A stretch of 64,000 nucleotides of DNA from Pseudomonas sp. CAN1 (GTDB lineage Bacteria; Pseudomonadota; Gammaproteobacteria; Pseudomonadales; Pseudomonadaceae): positions 33,343-97,342 of the forward strand of contig NZ_JASMRU010000001.1 in NCBI RefSeq assembly GCF_030462585.1, given 5' to 3'. Shown piece after piece: positions 56,142 to 64,000 of this stretch (the first letter of the stretch is position 1; the number at the start of each line of letters is the position of its first letter). The position numbers and the translations under genes were made by a program. The notes under the pieces are model-generated. The model made no database searches, had not been told where the DNA came from, and saw only the letters and a list, made by a program, of their open reading frames with translations.

Positions 56142-56879
56142 TCAGCGGGCGGTCGCCGTTTCCACCTTGCCGCTGTGCATGTCGACGAGGCTCAGGTGCC
56201 CGTCGGCATAGCCACTGCCGGTATCGATATAATGGGTGTTGCCCAGCGGCCGGACTTCGCTCTGCGCGGTGTGGCCGACGTAGAGGCGCTCCAGCCCGGC
56301 GATGGGCGTGGCATCTTCCTTTTCGATCCGCGTGCGCGCCCACATCGCCAGGCCGACGGCATTGCGCCGGGCGGTCTCGCCCAGCTCGCCGGCCAGCGCG
56401 GCGACGCCGCTGTCCCAGTCGGGAAAGGCCGGCGAGACCGGCGCCTCGGCATGGACGATGCCGGCGCGACGGCCCTCCCCCAGTTCGACTTCGATCACCA
56501 GCGGCAGTTGCTGCAGGCGCCGGGCGATGCGCTCGCGGGTCACCGGGGTGAGCTTGTACAGCCAGCTGCCGCCGTTGCGGAAATGCAGGTCGCGGTCATC
56601 GCCGGCCAGCACCACGTCGATCACCAGTTGCTCGTGATTGCCACGCACCGAGGCGAACCAGGGCTTGGCCAGCCAGTCCATGACCTGCGGCGAATAGGGG
56701 CCGCGGTCCACCAGGTCGCCGGCCGCAAACAGGCGGTCGGCAGCCGGATCGAAGCCGACCTGGTCGAGCAGGCGCTGCAGCAATTCGAAATGGCCGTGCA
56801 CATCCCCCACCACGAAATCGCGGCCGTGCAGGTTGCGCGGGAAACGCTTGAGGGGTTGCTCCGGCAAGAGCGTGTTCAT
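56142..56879 (-). CDS. Serine/threonine-type metallophosphatase (PrpA/PphA-like)
   Basis: 245 residues from the ATG at 56879, which has GGAG six bases upstream; a TTG two codons earlier is less likely. The metal-binding motifs are FVVGDVHGH, GDLVDRGPYS and RGNHEQ, followed later by GIVHAEAP and YVGHT. This is the PP1/lambda phosphatase-like group, which dephosphorylates proteins or small molecules. It is convergent with the CBS gene. Confidence 0.9.
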   Translation of the reverse strand: MNTLLPEQPLKRFPRNLHGRDFVVGDVHGHFELLQRLLDQVGFDPAADRLFAAGDLVDRGPYSPQVMDWLAKPWFASVRGNHEQLVIDVVLAGDDRDLHFRNGGSWLYKLTPVTRERIARRLQQLPLVIEVELGEGRRAGIVHAEAPVSPAFPDWDSGVAALAGELGETARRNAVGLAMWARTRIEKEDATPIAGLERLYVGHTAQSEVRPLGNTHYIDTGSGYADGHLSLVDMHSGKVETATAR

Positions 56880-56951
56880 TGCCAACTCCAGGACGTGCGA
56901 GGGGCCAGCTTAGCAGCCGCAGATGGCATTCCTGAGCCCGTGCGACGAAAG

Positions 56952-56980
56952 TCCCGCCCGCCACGAAGGGCCGGGCGGGA
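56952..56980 (-). terminator. Terminator of the CHASE2-M48 operon
   Basis: TCCCGCCCG / CGGGCGGGA hairpin just after the M48 stop codon, with CTTTCG following on the minus strand. Confidence 0.7.
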
Positions 56981-56986
56981 GCCGAT

Positions 56987-58345
56987 TCACCACTGGGCAG
57001 CGCCGGAGTTGCTGGCGTACTTCTCGAACTTGGCGCAGGCGTTGTAGGTGTTCAGGTCGTCCACCAGGTTCGACAGGCAGCGCCCATAGGAAACCACTTC
57101 GTAGACCTGCAGCTTGTGCCGCTTGGCCAGGTAGTACTCGATCGGCAGCAGCTGGGTCATGTAGCCGAGTTCCTCGTGGGAGGCGTTGATCGCTTCCAGC
57201 ACCTGGCGGCTGTCGCCGCTGCGGTCGGCCTGCTTGAACAGGTAGTTGAAGGTCCAGGCAGTGCGGCCGCTGCTCTGCAGGCTGCGCGACAGGTTGTCGG
57301 CGGCGCGCTGTTTGTCACCGGCAATGTTGTAGGCCATGGCCAGCTTGTTGGTGACCGCGACATTGCCCGCCAGGGTTGGCGGCAGCGGTTGCGCCTGCAC
57401 CCGCGTCAGCGCGGCGACCAACTGCTTGCGTTCGCTGGAGACCAGGCTGTTGAGACCGAACAGGTAGTTCACCGAAGCGAAGCTCGGCGGCGGCCCGGCC
57501 GGGCGGCGGCGACGCTGCTCGTCGGGCAGGCTGGCGGCGTAGTCCATCACCGGTTTCAGGCGCGCGGGGGCCGACTGGTAGACGCTGGCGCCGGAGCCGG
57601 AGAGTTGCTTGCCGCACTTCTTGAAGTTGAAGGTGTAGACGCCCTTCTTGCTGGTGATGCACTGCGGCGGCGGTTCGCTGCTGCGCGCCTGCAAGGCACC
57701 GGCGCTGTAGGCATTGAGCCGGCGCACGGCCATCTTCAGGCCGTCCAGCGAGTAGCCGGCCTTGACCAGCAGTTGCGCCGAGAAGGCATCGGCCGCCACT
57801 TCCTGCTGCTCGTTGAAGCGGTGGTAGATCAGGCCCTTGGCGACGTCGTCCACCGTCTCGCCGAACATCATCGTGTAGCCGCCGGCACCGGCAGCCCAGC
57901 CGCCGGCCTTGACCACCTGCAGGGCGGTCTGTTGCAGCGTGCCCTTGGTGGTGTCGCCCTGGTAGACATGGCCCAGTTCGTGGGCGATCACCGCGGCGAC
58001 TTCATCCTCGGAGCCGGCCTGGGCAATCAGCCCGGCGGAGACCACGACGGTGCGGGTGGACAGCGAATAGGCTTCATAGCCGCCGAACGAATCCACCAGC
58101 ACGGTGCAATCGCACGGCTGGCCGTGGGCGGTCTCCAGGCGATGACGGATGTTCTGCACATAGTTGAGCAGGCCGGGGTCCTGCACCGGGGTGCGGTCCA
58201 TCTGGCGCAGGGTGCGCACGTCGCTGATGTCGACCTTGCGATCGACGCCCTCCATCGGCTGCAGCGTGCTGTAGCGCCCATCGCTGGCGCAACCGCCCAG
58301 CACCAGCAAAGCGATTGCCAGCAGCGGCCACTGCCAGCGCCTCAC
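56987..58345 (-). CDS. M48-family metalloprotease lipoprotein
   Basis: 452 residues from a GTG start (58343-58345). The lipoprotein signal LLVLGGC gives C19. The zinc motif HELGH lies at 122-126, with a downstream EVAADAFSAQLL that supplies the third ligand. The C-terminal half is helical and TPR-like (AMAYNIAGDKQRAADNLSRS). It resembles LoiP/BepA-type periplasmic proteases in plan. The GTGA overlap with the preceding small gene shows tight coupling. Confidence 0.88.
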   Translation of the reverse strand: MRRWQWPLLAIALLVLGGCASDGRYSTLQPMEGVDRKVDISDVRTLRQMDRTPVQDPGLLNYVQNIRHRLETAHGQPCDCTVLVDSFGGYEAYSLSTRTVVVSAGLIAQAGSEDEVAAVIAHELGHVYQGDTTKGTLQQTALQVVKAGGWAAGAGGYTMMFGETVDDVAKGLIYHRFNEQQEVAADAFSAQLLVKAGYSLDGLKMAVRRLNAYSAGALQARSSEPPPQCITSKKGVYTFNFKKCGKQLSGSGASVYQSAPARLKPVMDYAASLPDEQRRRRPAGPPPSFASVNYLFGLNSLVSSERKQLVAALTRVQAQPLPPTLAGNVAVTNKLAMAYNIAGDKQRAADNLSRSLQSSGRTAWTFNYLFKQADRSGDSRQVLEAINASHEELGYMTQLLPIEYYLAKRHKLQVYEVVSYGRCLSNLVDDLNTYNACAKFEKYASNSGAAQW

Positions 58346-58707
58346 TTGCAGCCCTCGCCGGCACCTTTCACGCTGGCCGAACGGGCATCGCCGGGCAGGG
58401 TCGCGGGGATGGTGCTGCAGGCGTCCACCACCAGTTTCTCGTCGGCCAGCACCACGTCGGCGCGGGAGATGGTCCAGGTCTCGCCGCCCTGCTGGAACTC
58501 CAGCGCGCCGTTGCCGGCCGCCTTGGCCGCGAGCGGGAAGTGCAGCAAGCCCAGCTCGCCGACATTGCGGTACTGGCCGCTGCTGCGCGCCTGGACTTCG
58601 GTGTAGGCCGGGTCGACCAGCGCGGTGATGTGCAGGCCGTCAGCCAGCGCCTGTCCCAGGCTCAATCCCGCCAGCAGCAGGCTGGCAGCCAAAATCCTCG
58701 GTTTCAT
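58342..58707 (-). CDS. Small secreted protein of unknown function
   Basis: 121 residues with a signal peptide ending SLGQALADG. The mature part begins LHITALVDPAYTEVQARSSG and has two cysteines (DACSTIP and EGCK) near the end, likely forming a disulfide in the periplasm. GGAG lies ten bases before the ATG. It overlaps the CHASE2 gene by 68 bases and the M48 gene by four. No family is recognised; the operon suggests a partner or substrate of the protease. Confidence 0.75.
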   Translation of the reverse strand: MKPRILAASLLLAGLSLGQALADGLHITALVDPAYTEVQARSSGQYRNVGELGLLHFPLAAKAAGNGALEFQQGGETWTISRADVVLADEKLVVDACSTIPATLPGDARSASVKGAGEGCK

Positions 58708-60094
58708 TGCTCGGGTTCTCCTTGGCGGTGTGCTTCCTTTCGCCTTCCAGCACGACTTCGAGCAGGAAGGGCATGAGGCCGATCAGCGACAGCCAGCCTT
58801 CGGGCGTCGCCTTGAACTTGAGTACGAAGATGGCGTAGCAGGTGCCGACGCACAGGCCGAACACCGAGCCGAAACGCAGCGTGCGCAGCAGGCGCCGGCC
58901 CAGCGGAAGGTCTTCCTCGGCGCTGGCGAACAGGCGTTCCAGCAGCGGGTGGCGACGGCGCTGGGCGAAGGCGAACATGAAGCCGCCGATAATCACTCCC
59001 ATGGCCAGCACAGCGACCCATTTCAGATCGGCCTCATGCAAGTAGTCGGCGTCGTCACGCAGCAGGTTTTCCAGCGCGCTGGCGTGCAGGTAGACGCCTG
59101 CTACCTGGCCGAACAGCGGCGACGGCACGTAGTCACGCAGGCTCGGCATCACCACGCCGACCAGCACCGCGTAAGGCTCGCCCGGCGCCAGGCCCGGCGG
59201 CCGCAGGCTGGCCGGATGTTCACCGTAGAGTTCGGCGAGGCGCACCTGATGGATCGGCAGGCAGGCCGCGGAATAAGTACTCGTGCCGGTATCGAAACCG
59301 ACCACCCGGCCGATACCTGCCCAGAGGTCGCGGCCGACATTCAGCCAGCGATGGTCGCAGTCGCCATCGCGCAGCAGCGGCCATTGCACGGCGAGGTTGC
59401 CCAGGTCCTCCTGTTTCAGCCAGGAACAGTCCTGGCCGCGGGTCTCGCACAGCACCTGGTAGAGCGCGGCAGCGGCGCTGAAGTGCTCGGCGGAATCGTT
59501 GCCCAGGTTGGTGCGCAGCGGATAGAAATCACCCATGCCGTCCCAGGCCGATACCGCCAGCCGGGGTTGCTGCAGGCCATCGTAAGCCGCCTGCGACATG
59601 GGGATGAAACTGCCGCCGCCGGCCAGGATGACCTGTGATCGTGCGGGGTCGTCCTGCAGTTGGCGCAGCTGTCGGCCCAGCGGTTCCAGCGCGCCGCTGA
59701 CCACCCGCGGGCGCTCGAAGAAGATGTCGTAGAAGATCGCCGCCGGTGCCTGCTCGCCACGGGGCGCGCTGAGGTCGCGGAGGATGCGGCGGTGGTCGGC
59801 GTAGGTCAGCGGCCAGTCGTTGGCGGTCATCCAGCCCTGGCCGCCGTTATGCAGCCCTTCGATGCTGGCGTAGTCGATGGCGACCACGGTGATCGGCGCC
59901 ATCGGCTGTGGCGCGACGAAGGACGCCAGGCGGCCGAGCTGGCTCGCCAGTGCCTTGTCGGTGGCGGCGGAGAAACCGAATGGATCGCTCTGCAGCGCCC
60001 AGTAGCCCAGCAGGGCATAGAGCAACCAGCGAATCATCGCAAGGCGCATGAGCCGACGCGGCGAGAGCCCGTCCCTGGCGTACTTCAACAACAT
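58640..60094 (-). CDS. CHASE2-domain membrane protein without a cytoplasmic output domain
   Basis: About 484 residues from the ATG at 60094, chosen because AGGG lies six bases upstream; an ATG at 60100 is also possible. One N-terminal membrane helix (MIRWLLYALLGYWAL) precedes the periplasmic CHASE2 domain (VVAIDYASIEGLHN, AAIFYDIFFERPR). Three helices follow near the C-terminus (LKWVAVLAMGVIIGGFMFAF and two more), then a short charged tail. CHASE2 normally feeds kinase, cyclase or phosphatase domains; here none is present. It is the first gene of an operon with a small secreted protein and an M48 protease. Confidence 0.82.
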   Translation of the reverse strand: MLLKYARDGLSPRRLMRLAMIRWLLYALLGYWALQSDPFGFSAATDKALASQLGRLASFVAPQPMAPITVVAIDYASIEGLHNGGQGWMTANDWPLTYADHRRILRDLSAPRGEQAPAAIFYDIFFERPRVVSGALEPLGRQLRQLQDDPARSQVILAGGGSFIPMSQAAYDGLQQPRLAVSAWDGMGDFYPLRTNLGNDSAEHFSAAAALYQVLCETRGQDCSWLKQEDLGNLAVQWPLLRDGDCDHRWLNVGRDLWAGIGRVVGFDTGTSTYSAACLPIHQVRLAELYGEHPASLRPPGLAPGEPYAVLVGVVMPSLRDYVPSPLFGQVAGVYLHASALENLLRDDADYLHEADLKWVAVLAMGVIIGGFMFAFAQRRRHPLLERLFASAEEDLPLGRRLLRTLRFGSVFGLCVGTCYAIFVLKFKATPEGWLSLIGLMPFLLEVVLEGERKHTAKENPSNETEDFGCQPAAGGIEPGTGAG

Positions 60095-60235
60095 GTTCAT
60101 CCCTGGAAAACCGGCCCAGCACAACAGTGATATCGCTTGGCCATCACCCAGAGAATAACGAACCAGTTCACAAATCTCCAGCCTGCGGGCCCGCTGCTGC
60201 AACGCTGCTGCCCAGGCAGCGACGGCCCAGCATGG

Positions 60236-60252
60236 GCTGCTGCCCCAGCAGC
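60236..60252. promoter_or_regulatory. GCTGCT-N5-AGCAGC palindrome, candidate enhancer site
   Basis: Perfect 6-5-6 inverted repeat in a stretch with further GCTGC and GCAGC units at 60194-60220. It lies 64 bases upstream of the sigma-54-like -24 element of the TonB-receptor gene, a usual distance for enhancer-binding proteins. Confidence 0.45.
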
Positions 60253-60315
60253 ACAGGCTCCGCAGCCACAAGAAAAACTCCTTATCCATCAGCCAGTTAT
60301 CGCGCAACAGGAAAG

Positions 60316-60331
60316 CGGTACGGATGTTGCG
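60316..60331 (+). promoter_or_regulatory. Near-consensus sigma-54 promoter of the TonB-receptor gene
   Basis: CGGTAC-N5-TTGCG: the GG and GC dinucleotides are ten bases apart, as required, and six of the eight most conserved positions agree with TGGCAC-N5-TTGC. It is 134 bases before the ATG. Confidence 0.5.
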
Positions 60332-60464
60332 ATGTCTCCGGCAAGCCTTTCGGCCTTATCACGCGTGAGCCAGCACAAGAGCAACGCAATAACAGCTTCA
60401 TGCCTTGCGGCGACGACCGAGCACTACAGAGCCAGCCGTCCTTTCGCCGCCCCCTGGGGACACC

Positions 60465-62681
60465 ATGTTCAAACGCACCACCCTTTCCCTTGCCATCCTG
60501 GCGAGCCTGGCCAGCGTCGCGGTCCACGCGGCCGACGGCGATACCCAGAGCAGCGAAGAGACCAACGCCGCGCCGACCCTCGGCAAGGTGGTGGTCACCG
60601 CGCAGAAGCGCGAGGAATCGGTACAGGAAGTGCCGGCGCCGATCACCGTGCTCAGTGGCGAGAAGATCCGCGACGCCTCCCTGCAATCGGCCAGCGAAGT
60701 GACCCGCTACACCCCCAACGCCTCCGCCGGCACCACTGACGGCCACGGCCGCCCGCGCTGGTGGATTCGCGGCCTGGGTACCGGTGACCAGGGCGCCAAC
60801 ACGGTCAGCCCGATCGGCATCTACGTCGACGACGTGTACATCGCCAACATCAGCGCCACCGGCTTCCCGCTGTTCGACCAGGAGCGCGTGGAAGTGCTGC
60901 GCGGCCCGCAGGGCACGCTGTGGGGCAAGAACACCACGGGTGGCGCGATCAACTTCATCTCGCGCAAGCCGACCTTCAGCCCCGAGGGCTACTTCAAGGT
61001 CGACCTGGGCAACTACGCCAACCGCATCGTCGAAGGCGCGGTGAGCGACGCGCTGGTGGACGACAAGCTGGCCGGGCGCCTGTCCTTCCATCACCAGGGC
61101 CGCGACGGCTACACCGAGAACCAGAACGACGGCAACGACAAGGGCGCGCTGGAAGACGACGCCGTGCGCCTGCAACTGGCCGCGCGGGTGAACGACAACC
61201 TCGACGCCAACCTCAACGTCCACGCCCGCCACTACCACGACACCGCCAGCTACAACACGGTGAGCTATGGGACCCGCGCGGACGGCACCAACCAGTTCGG
61301 CTATGCCATCGACCCGAAGCTGGGCAAGGCCAACTTCAACGCCAAGTACCAGGCCGAGATCGACCAGGCCGGCAGCAACCTCAACCTGGTCTGGCAGCTG
61401 GGCGACCTGGAGCTGACCTCCATCACCGCCTTCGAGCACTTCACCCGCGACGGCTGGACCGACAGCGACAACACCCCGCTGGAACTGCAGCGCAGCTACA
61501 GCTACGCCGACAGCCAGCAGTGGTCGCAGGAACTGCGCCTGGCCTCGCCGCGCACTGACCGGCTGAACTGGGTGCTGGGCTTCCACTACTTCAACGAAGA
61601 CCTGGAATCGAAGAACGCCAACGCGGCGCTGCCCAACGCCTACATCCCCAGCTACTACAACAACGTCAGCTACGACCAGAAGACCGAGAGCTACGCCATC
61701 TTCGGCAGCACCACCTACAACTTCACCGACGACTTCAGCCTCACCGCCGGCCTGCGCTGGACCCGCGAGACCAAGGACATCGACCTGTCGCGCCTGGTCA
61801 ACCAGGGCGCCGCCAGCTTCGGCGACGGCCACTGGTGGCAGCCGGGCAACGTCGACTCGCCGCTGATCGTCAACGCCACCCAGGACGAGAGTAATACCTG
61901 GAGCGACTACAGCTGGGACCTGACGCCCGAGTACCGGATTTCCGATAACGCCCGCGCCTACTTCCGCTATGCCCGCGGCTTCCGCTCCGGCGGCTACAAC
62001 GCCGGCGTCACCAGCCAGGCCACCGTGGCCAAGGTCGACCCGGAATACCTCACCTCCTACGAGCTGGGCCTGAAGTCGGAGTGGTTCGACGGCCGCCTGA
62101 ACGCCAACGCCAGCGTCTTCTACTACGACTACAAGGACATCCAGCTCAACATCGTCACCGCGGTGAACAACCAGACCGTCTCGCGCCTGGCCAACGGCGC
62201 CCAGGGCGAGGCCTACGGCGCCGAGTTCGAGCTCGAAGCCATCCCGGTGCAGAACCTGCACGTCAATTTCGGCCTGGGCCTGCTGCACACCGAGTTCACC
62301 GACTACACCTCGGGCAGCGACGACTTCTCCGGCAACCACTTCGTCCGCGCGCCGAGCGTCTCGGCGGTGATCGGCGCCGACTACCGCATCCCGCTGAACG
62401 TCGGTGGCGCGGTGGTGCTCGGCACCGACTGGAACACCCGCAGCCGCCAGTACTTCTTCACCAACGACCAAGGCGCCAACATGCGCACCGGCGGCTACAC
62501 CCTGGGCAACGCACGGGTGACCTACGAACTGCCGGGCGAGACCACGCGCATCACCGCCTACGTGAACAACCTCAGCGACAAGGAATACCGCAACCACACC
62601 CTGCCCACCGGCTACCAGACCGCTGCCGTCATGTACGGCGACCCGCGCACCTTCGGCGTCTCGGTCACCACCGACTTCTGA
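60465..62681 (+). CDS. TonB-dependent outer-membrane receptor
   Basis: 738 residues from the ATG at 60465 with GGGGA upstream. A signal peptide ends AVHAADG. A TonB-box-like segment (TLGKVVVTAQKR) leads into the plug domain with GLGTGDQGANTVSPIGIYVD and DQERVEVLRGPQGTLWGKNT. The 22-strand barrel follows and ends with TFGVSVTTDF, the aromatic C-terminus of such porins. It imports a bound ligand across the outer membrane using TonB. The next gene, 14 bases on, encodes an SsuA/TauA-like binding protein, so an organosulfur ligand is likelier than a siderophore. Confidence 0.93.
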   Translation: MFKRTTLSLAILASLASVAVHAADGDTQSSEETNAAPTLGKVVVTAQKREESVQEVPAPITVLSGEKIRDASLQSASEVTRYTPNASAGTTDGHGRPRWWIRGLGTGDQGANTVSPIGIYVDDVYIANISATGFPLFDQERVEVLRGPQGTLWGKNTTGGAINFISRKPTFSPEGYFKVDLGNYANRIVEGAVSDALVDDKLAGRLSFHHQGRDGYTENQNDGNDKGALEDDAVRLQLAARVNDNLDANLNVHARHYHDTASYNTVSYGTRADGTNQFGYAIDPKLGKANFNAKYQAEIDQAGSNLNLVWQLGDLELTSITAFEHFTRDGWTDSDNTPLELQRSYSYADSQQWSQELRLASPRTDRLNWVLGFHYFNEDLESKNANAALPNAYIPSYYNNVSYDQKTESYAIFGSTTYNFTDDFSLTAGLRWTRETKDIDLSRLVNQGAASFGDGHWWQPGNVDSPLIVNATQDESNTWSDYSWDLTPEYRISDNARAYFRYARGFRSGGYNAGVTSQATVAKVDPEYLTSYELGLKSEWFDGRLNANASVFYYDYKDIQLNIVTAVNNQTVSRLANGAQGEAYGAEFELEAIPVQNLHVNFGLGLLHTEFTDYTSGSDDFSGNHFVRAPSVSAVIGADYRIPLNVGGAVVLGTDWNTRSRQYFFTNDQGANMRTGGYTLGNARVTYELPGETTRITAYVNNLSDKEYRNHTLPTGYQTAAVMYGDPRTFGVSVTTDF

Positions 62682-62695
62682 GCGAGGTAATCCCC

Positions 62696-63769
62696 ATGAA
62701 CCTTCTGCATCGCGCGCTGCGCCGGCTGCTGCCGGCCGCCGCCGTGCTGCTCGCAGGCCACGCCCTGGCCGCCGAGCAGCCGACCACCCTGCGCATCGCC
62801 ACGGTGGCCTACGCCAACGCCGGGCAAATCACCTTCAACGGCCCGTCCTACGTGATCGACCGCGACAAGTGGCTGGAGCAGCAACTGGCCCAGCGCGGCA
62901 TCAAGCTGGAATGGGTGCCCGCCGCCACCGGCTCGGTGGGCACCTTCGTCAACGAGGAGTTCGCCAACAAGCGCATCGACTTCGCCTTCTACGGCGACCT
63001 GCCGTCGATCATCGCCAACGCCTCGGGCGTGCAGACCCAGCTGATCGTCCCCGGCGGCATCGGCAACAACGTCTACCTGGTGGTGCCGCCGGGCTCCACG
63101 GCGAAATCCATCGCCGACCTCAAGGGCAAGCGCATCGCCCTGCACCGTGGTCGGCCGTGGGAGCTGTCGTTCGCCAAGCTGCTGGAGGCCAACCACCTGG
63201 GCTTCGAGGACTTCCGCATCTTCAACCTCAACCCCCAGGCCGGCGCCGCGGCATTGAGCGCCGGGCGAGTGGATGCCTTCTTCACCCTGAGCGACGCCTT
63301 CCTGCTGGAAGACAAGCAGGTCGGCCGCATCATCTGGTCGAGCAAGGAAGCGCCGGCGGACTGGAAAATGCGCGCCGAAGTCTGGGGCGCGAAGGACTTC
63401 GTGAAAGACCATCCCGACCTCACCCAGCTGGTGGTGGACGCCTACCTGAAAGCCGCGTGGTGGGTCTCCCAGGACGCCAACCAGGCCGAGTACCAGCAGG
63501 CCCAGGCGCGCTCCGGCGTACCGCTGAGCGTGCTGCAGCGCGAAGTCTCCGGCGAGCCGTGGTCAGCGCACTTCTCCCCGCTCTACGACGACGCCCTGCG
63601 CCAGCACTACAGCGACGGCATCGCCTACAGCCTGAAGGCGAAATTGATCCGCAACGAGGTGAAGGTGGAAGACCTGCTGGAGCCCAGGTTCGTCGAGCAG
63701 GGGTTGAAGAACCAGCAGCTCCAGGGCTTCTGGAAAGAGCAGGGGAAAACCGTCGCCAGCCAGCCCTGA
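62696..63769 (+). CDS. ABC transporter periplasmic binding protein (SsuA/TauA/NMT1-like)
   Basis: 357 residues starting MNLLHRALRRLLPAAAVLLA; the signal peptide ends GHALAAE. The mature part opens TTLRIATVAYANAG and has TGSVGTFVNEEFANKRIDFA, FYGDLPSIIANASG and SIADLKGKRIALHRGRPWE, the pattern of alkanesulfonate, taurine and related binding proteins. GAGG lies eight bases before the ATG. It is co-transcribed with the TonB receptor, but its permease and ATPase genes are not in the window. The ligand is not known. Confidence 0.9.
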   Translation: MNLLHRALRRLLPAAAVLLAGHALAAEQPTTLRIATVAYANAGQITFNGPSYVIDRDKWLEQQLAQRGIKLEWVPAATGSVGTFVNEEFANKRIDFAFYGDLPSIIANASGVQTQLIVPGGIGNNVYLVVPPGSTAKSIADLKGKRIALHRGRPWELSFAKLLEANHLGFEDFRIFNLNPQAGAAALSAGRVDAFFTLSDAFLLEDKQVGRIIWSSKEAPADWKMRAEVWGAKDFVKDHPDLTQLVVDAYLKAAWWVSQDANQAEYQQAQARSGVPLSVLQREVSGEPWSAHFSPLYDDALRQHYSDGIAYSLKAKLIRNEVKVEDLLEPRFVEQGLKNQQLQGFWKEQGKTVASQP

Positions 63770-63789
63770 TCCGTCCCGTTATCCACTCG

Positions 63790-63823
63790 AACAATAAAGC
63801 CCCGTTATCGGGGCTTTATTGTT
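63790..63823. terminator. Strong terminator after the binding-protein gene
   Basis: Perfect 15-base stem AACAATAAAGCCCCG / CGGGGCTTTATTGTT with a TTAT loop and a following TTTT. It should stop transcription in both directions, making the receptor and binding-protein genes a closed two-gene unit. Confidence 0.95.
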
Positions 63824-63861
63824 TTAACAGCAACTACCTCCGCAACTGATCATGACAAGTA

Positions 63862-63901
63862 GCTGCCCCAGCACCACTGCAAAAGCAGTTGCTGCGGCAA
63901 C
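63862..63901. promoter_or_regulatory. Cluster of three CTGC-type palindromes, candidate enhancer sites
   Basis: GCTG-N3-CAGC (63862-63872), ACTGC-AAAA-GCAGT (63876-63889) and GTTGC-TGCG-GCAAC (63888-63901). They lie 46-85 bases upstream of a consensus sigma-54 element, and resemble the palindromes before the TonB-receptor gene. Confidence 0.5.
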
Positions 63902-63946
63902 AGCAGAAAAACACCCTGAAAGGGCCTGAAACCGCTCTAAAACGCA

Positions 63947-63962
63947 TGGCACAGTGCTTGCT
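63947..63962 (+). promoter_or_regulatory. Consensus sigma-54 promoter for a rightward gene beyond the window
   Basis: TGGCAC-N5-TTGCT, an exact match to the -24/-12 consensus with correct ten-base spacing between GG and GC. No start codon follows before the right edge, so the controlled gene lies outside. Confidence 0.75.
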
Positions 63963-64000
63963 CTGGCTCACTCATAACGAATTAAAAGCCCCGAGTGACT

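Larger units (their letters stand above)
60101..60464. other. Divergent promoter region of the CHASE2 operon and the TonB receptor
   Basis: 364 bases without a gene. The CHASE2 start is on the left. The centre has a cluster of CTGC/GCAG-rich palindromes (60194-60252) and a sigma-54-like element at 60316-60331. The remainder is the TonB-receptor leader, ending GGGGACACC before its ATG. Confidence 0.7.

Noticed and set aside
60297-62597. 766-codon minus-strand frame opposite the TonB-receptor gene
   Set aside because: The plus-strand receptor has signal peptide, plug and barrel end; the antisense frame is Val/Gly/Ala-rich with no domain.

Overview
The window is a gene-dense, high-GC piece of a Pseudomonas chromosome. 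The clearest evidence is the block algP, algQ, dsbB, hemY-hemX-hemD-hemC, algR-algZ, argH (35.9-47.9 kb) and the block flavin reductase-ubiD-rho-trxA-ppx/ppk-hemB (16.0-25.6 kb). Both are characteristic of the genus. From memory the gene order resembles P. aeruginosa, with local differences: no FKBP-type isomerase gene between algP and algQ, a PQQ-type sugar dehydrogenase gene between dsbB and hemY, and gabD-gabT lying close to argH. The species cannot be fixed from sequence alone. Most of the window is core genome; no integrase, transposase, phage gene or CRISPR array was seen.

Layout. 0-4.5 kb: an efflux operon (HlyD adaptor, RbbA-like double ATPase/permease, second permease running off the left edge), preceded by a soluble FliL-like protein. 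4.7-5.7 kb: a quinone oxidoreductase-like enzyme. 6.3-15.9 kb: the most distinctive accessory block, a single-direction cluster encoding a polyamine-type ABC importer, an amidase-signature hydrolase, malonyl-CoA decarboxylase and malonyl-CoA synthetase, with a divergent LysR regulator. It reads as uptake of an amide, release of malonate, activation to malonyl-CoA and decarboxylation to acetyl-CoA. 16-25.6 kb: ubiquinone, termination, redox, polyphosphate and haem housekeeping genes. 25.9-35.9 kb: membrane and transport genes (DedA, fatty acid hydroxylase-like, FTR1/cytochrome c, LysE, TerC, MscS) and the ABC-F factor YheS. 35.9-46.2 kb: the alginate regulators and haem genes. 46.5-53 kb: argH, an HDOD protein, and gabT/gabD for GABA degradation. 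53.6-60.1 kb: tRNA-Arg(CCG), several small lipoproteins, a hyperacidic 64-residue protein, a CBS protein, a phosphatase, and a three-gene operon (CHASE2 membrane protein, small secreted protein, M48 lipoprotein). 60.2-64 kb: a TonB-dependent receptor with an SsuA/TauA-like binding protein.

Regulatory structure. The TonB-receptor gene and the region at the right edge each carry a sigma-54-type -24/-12 element, with CTGC/GCAG-rich palindromes 46-64 bases upstream. This suggests a sigma-54/enhancer-binding-protein regulon, probably for organosulfur uptake. Two related families of REP-like hairpins (core TTCGCGAGCAAGCTCGCTCC and core TCGCGGACGGAGTCCGCTCC) occur as inverted pairs in intergenic regions. 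Rho-independent terminators are frequent and several serve convergent gene pairs.
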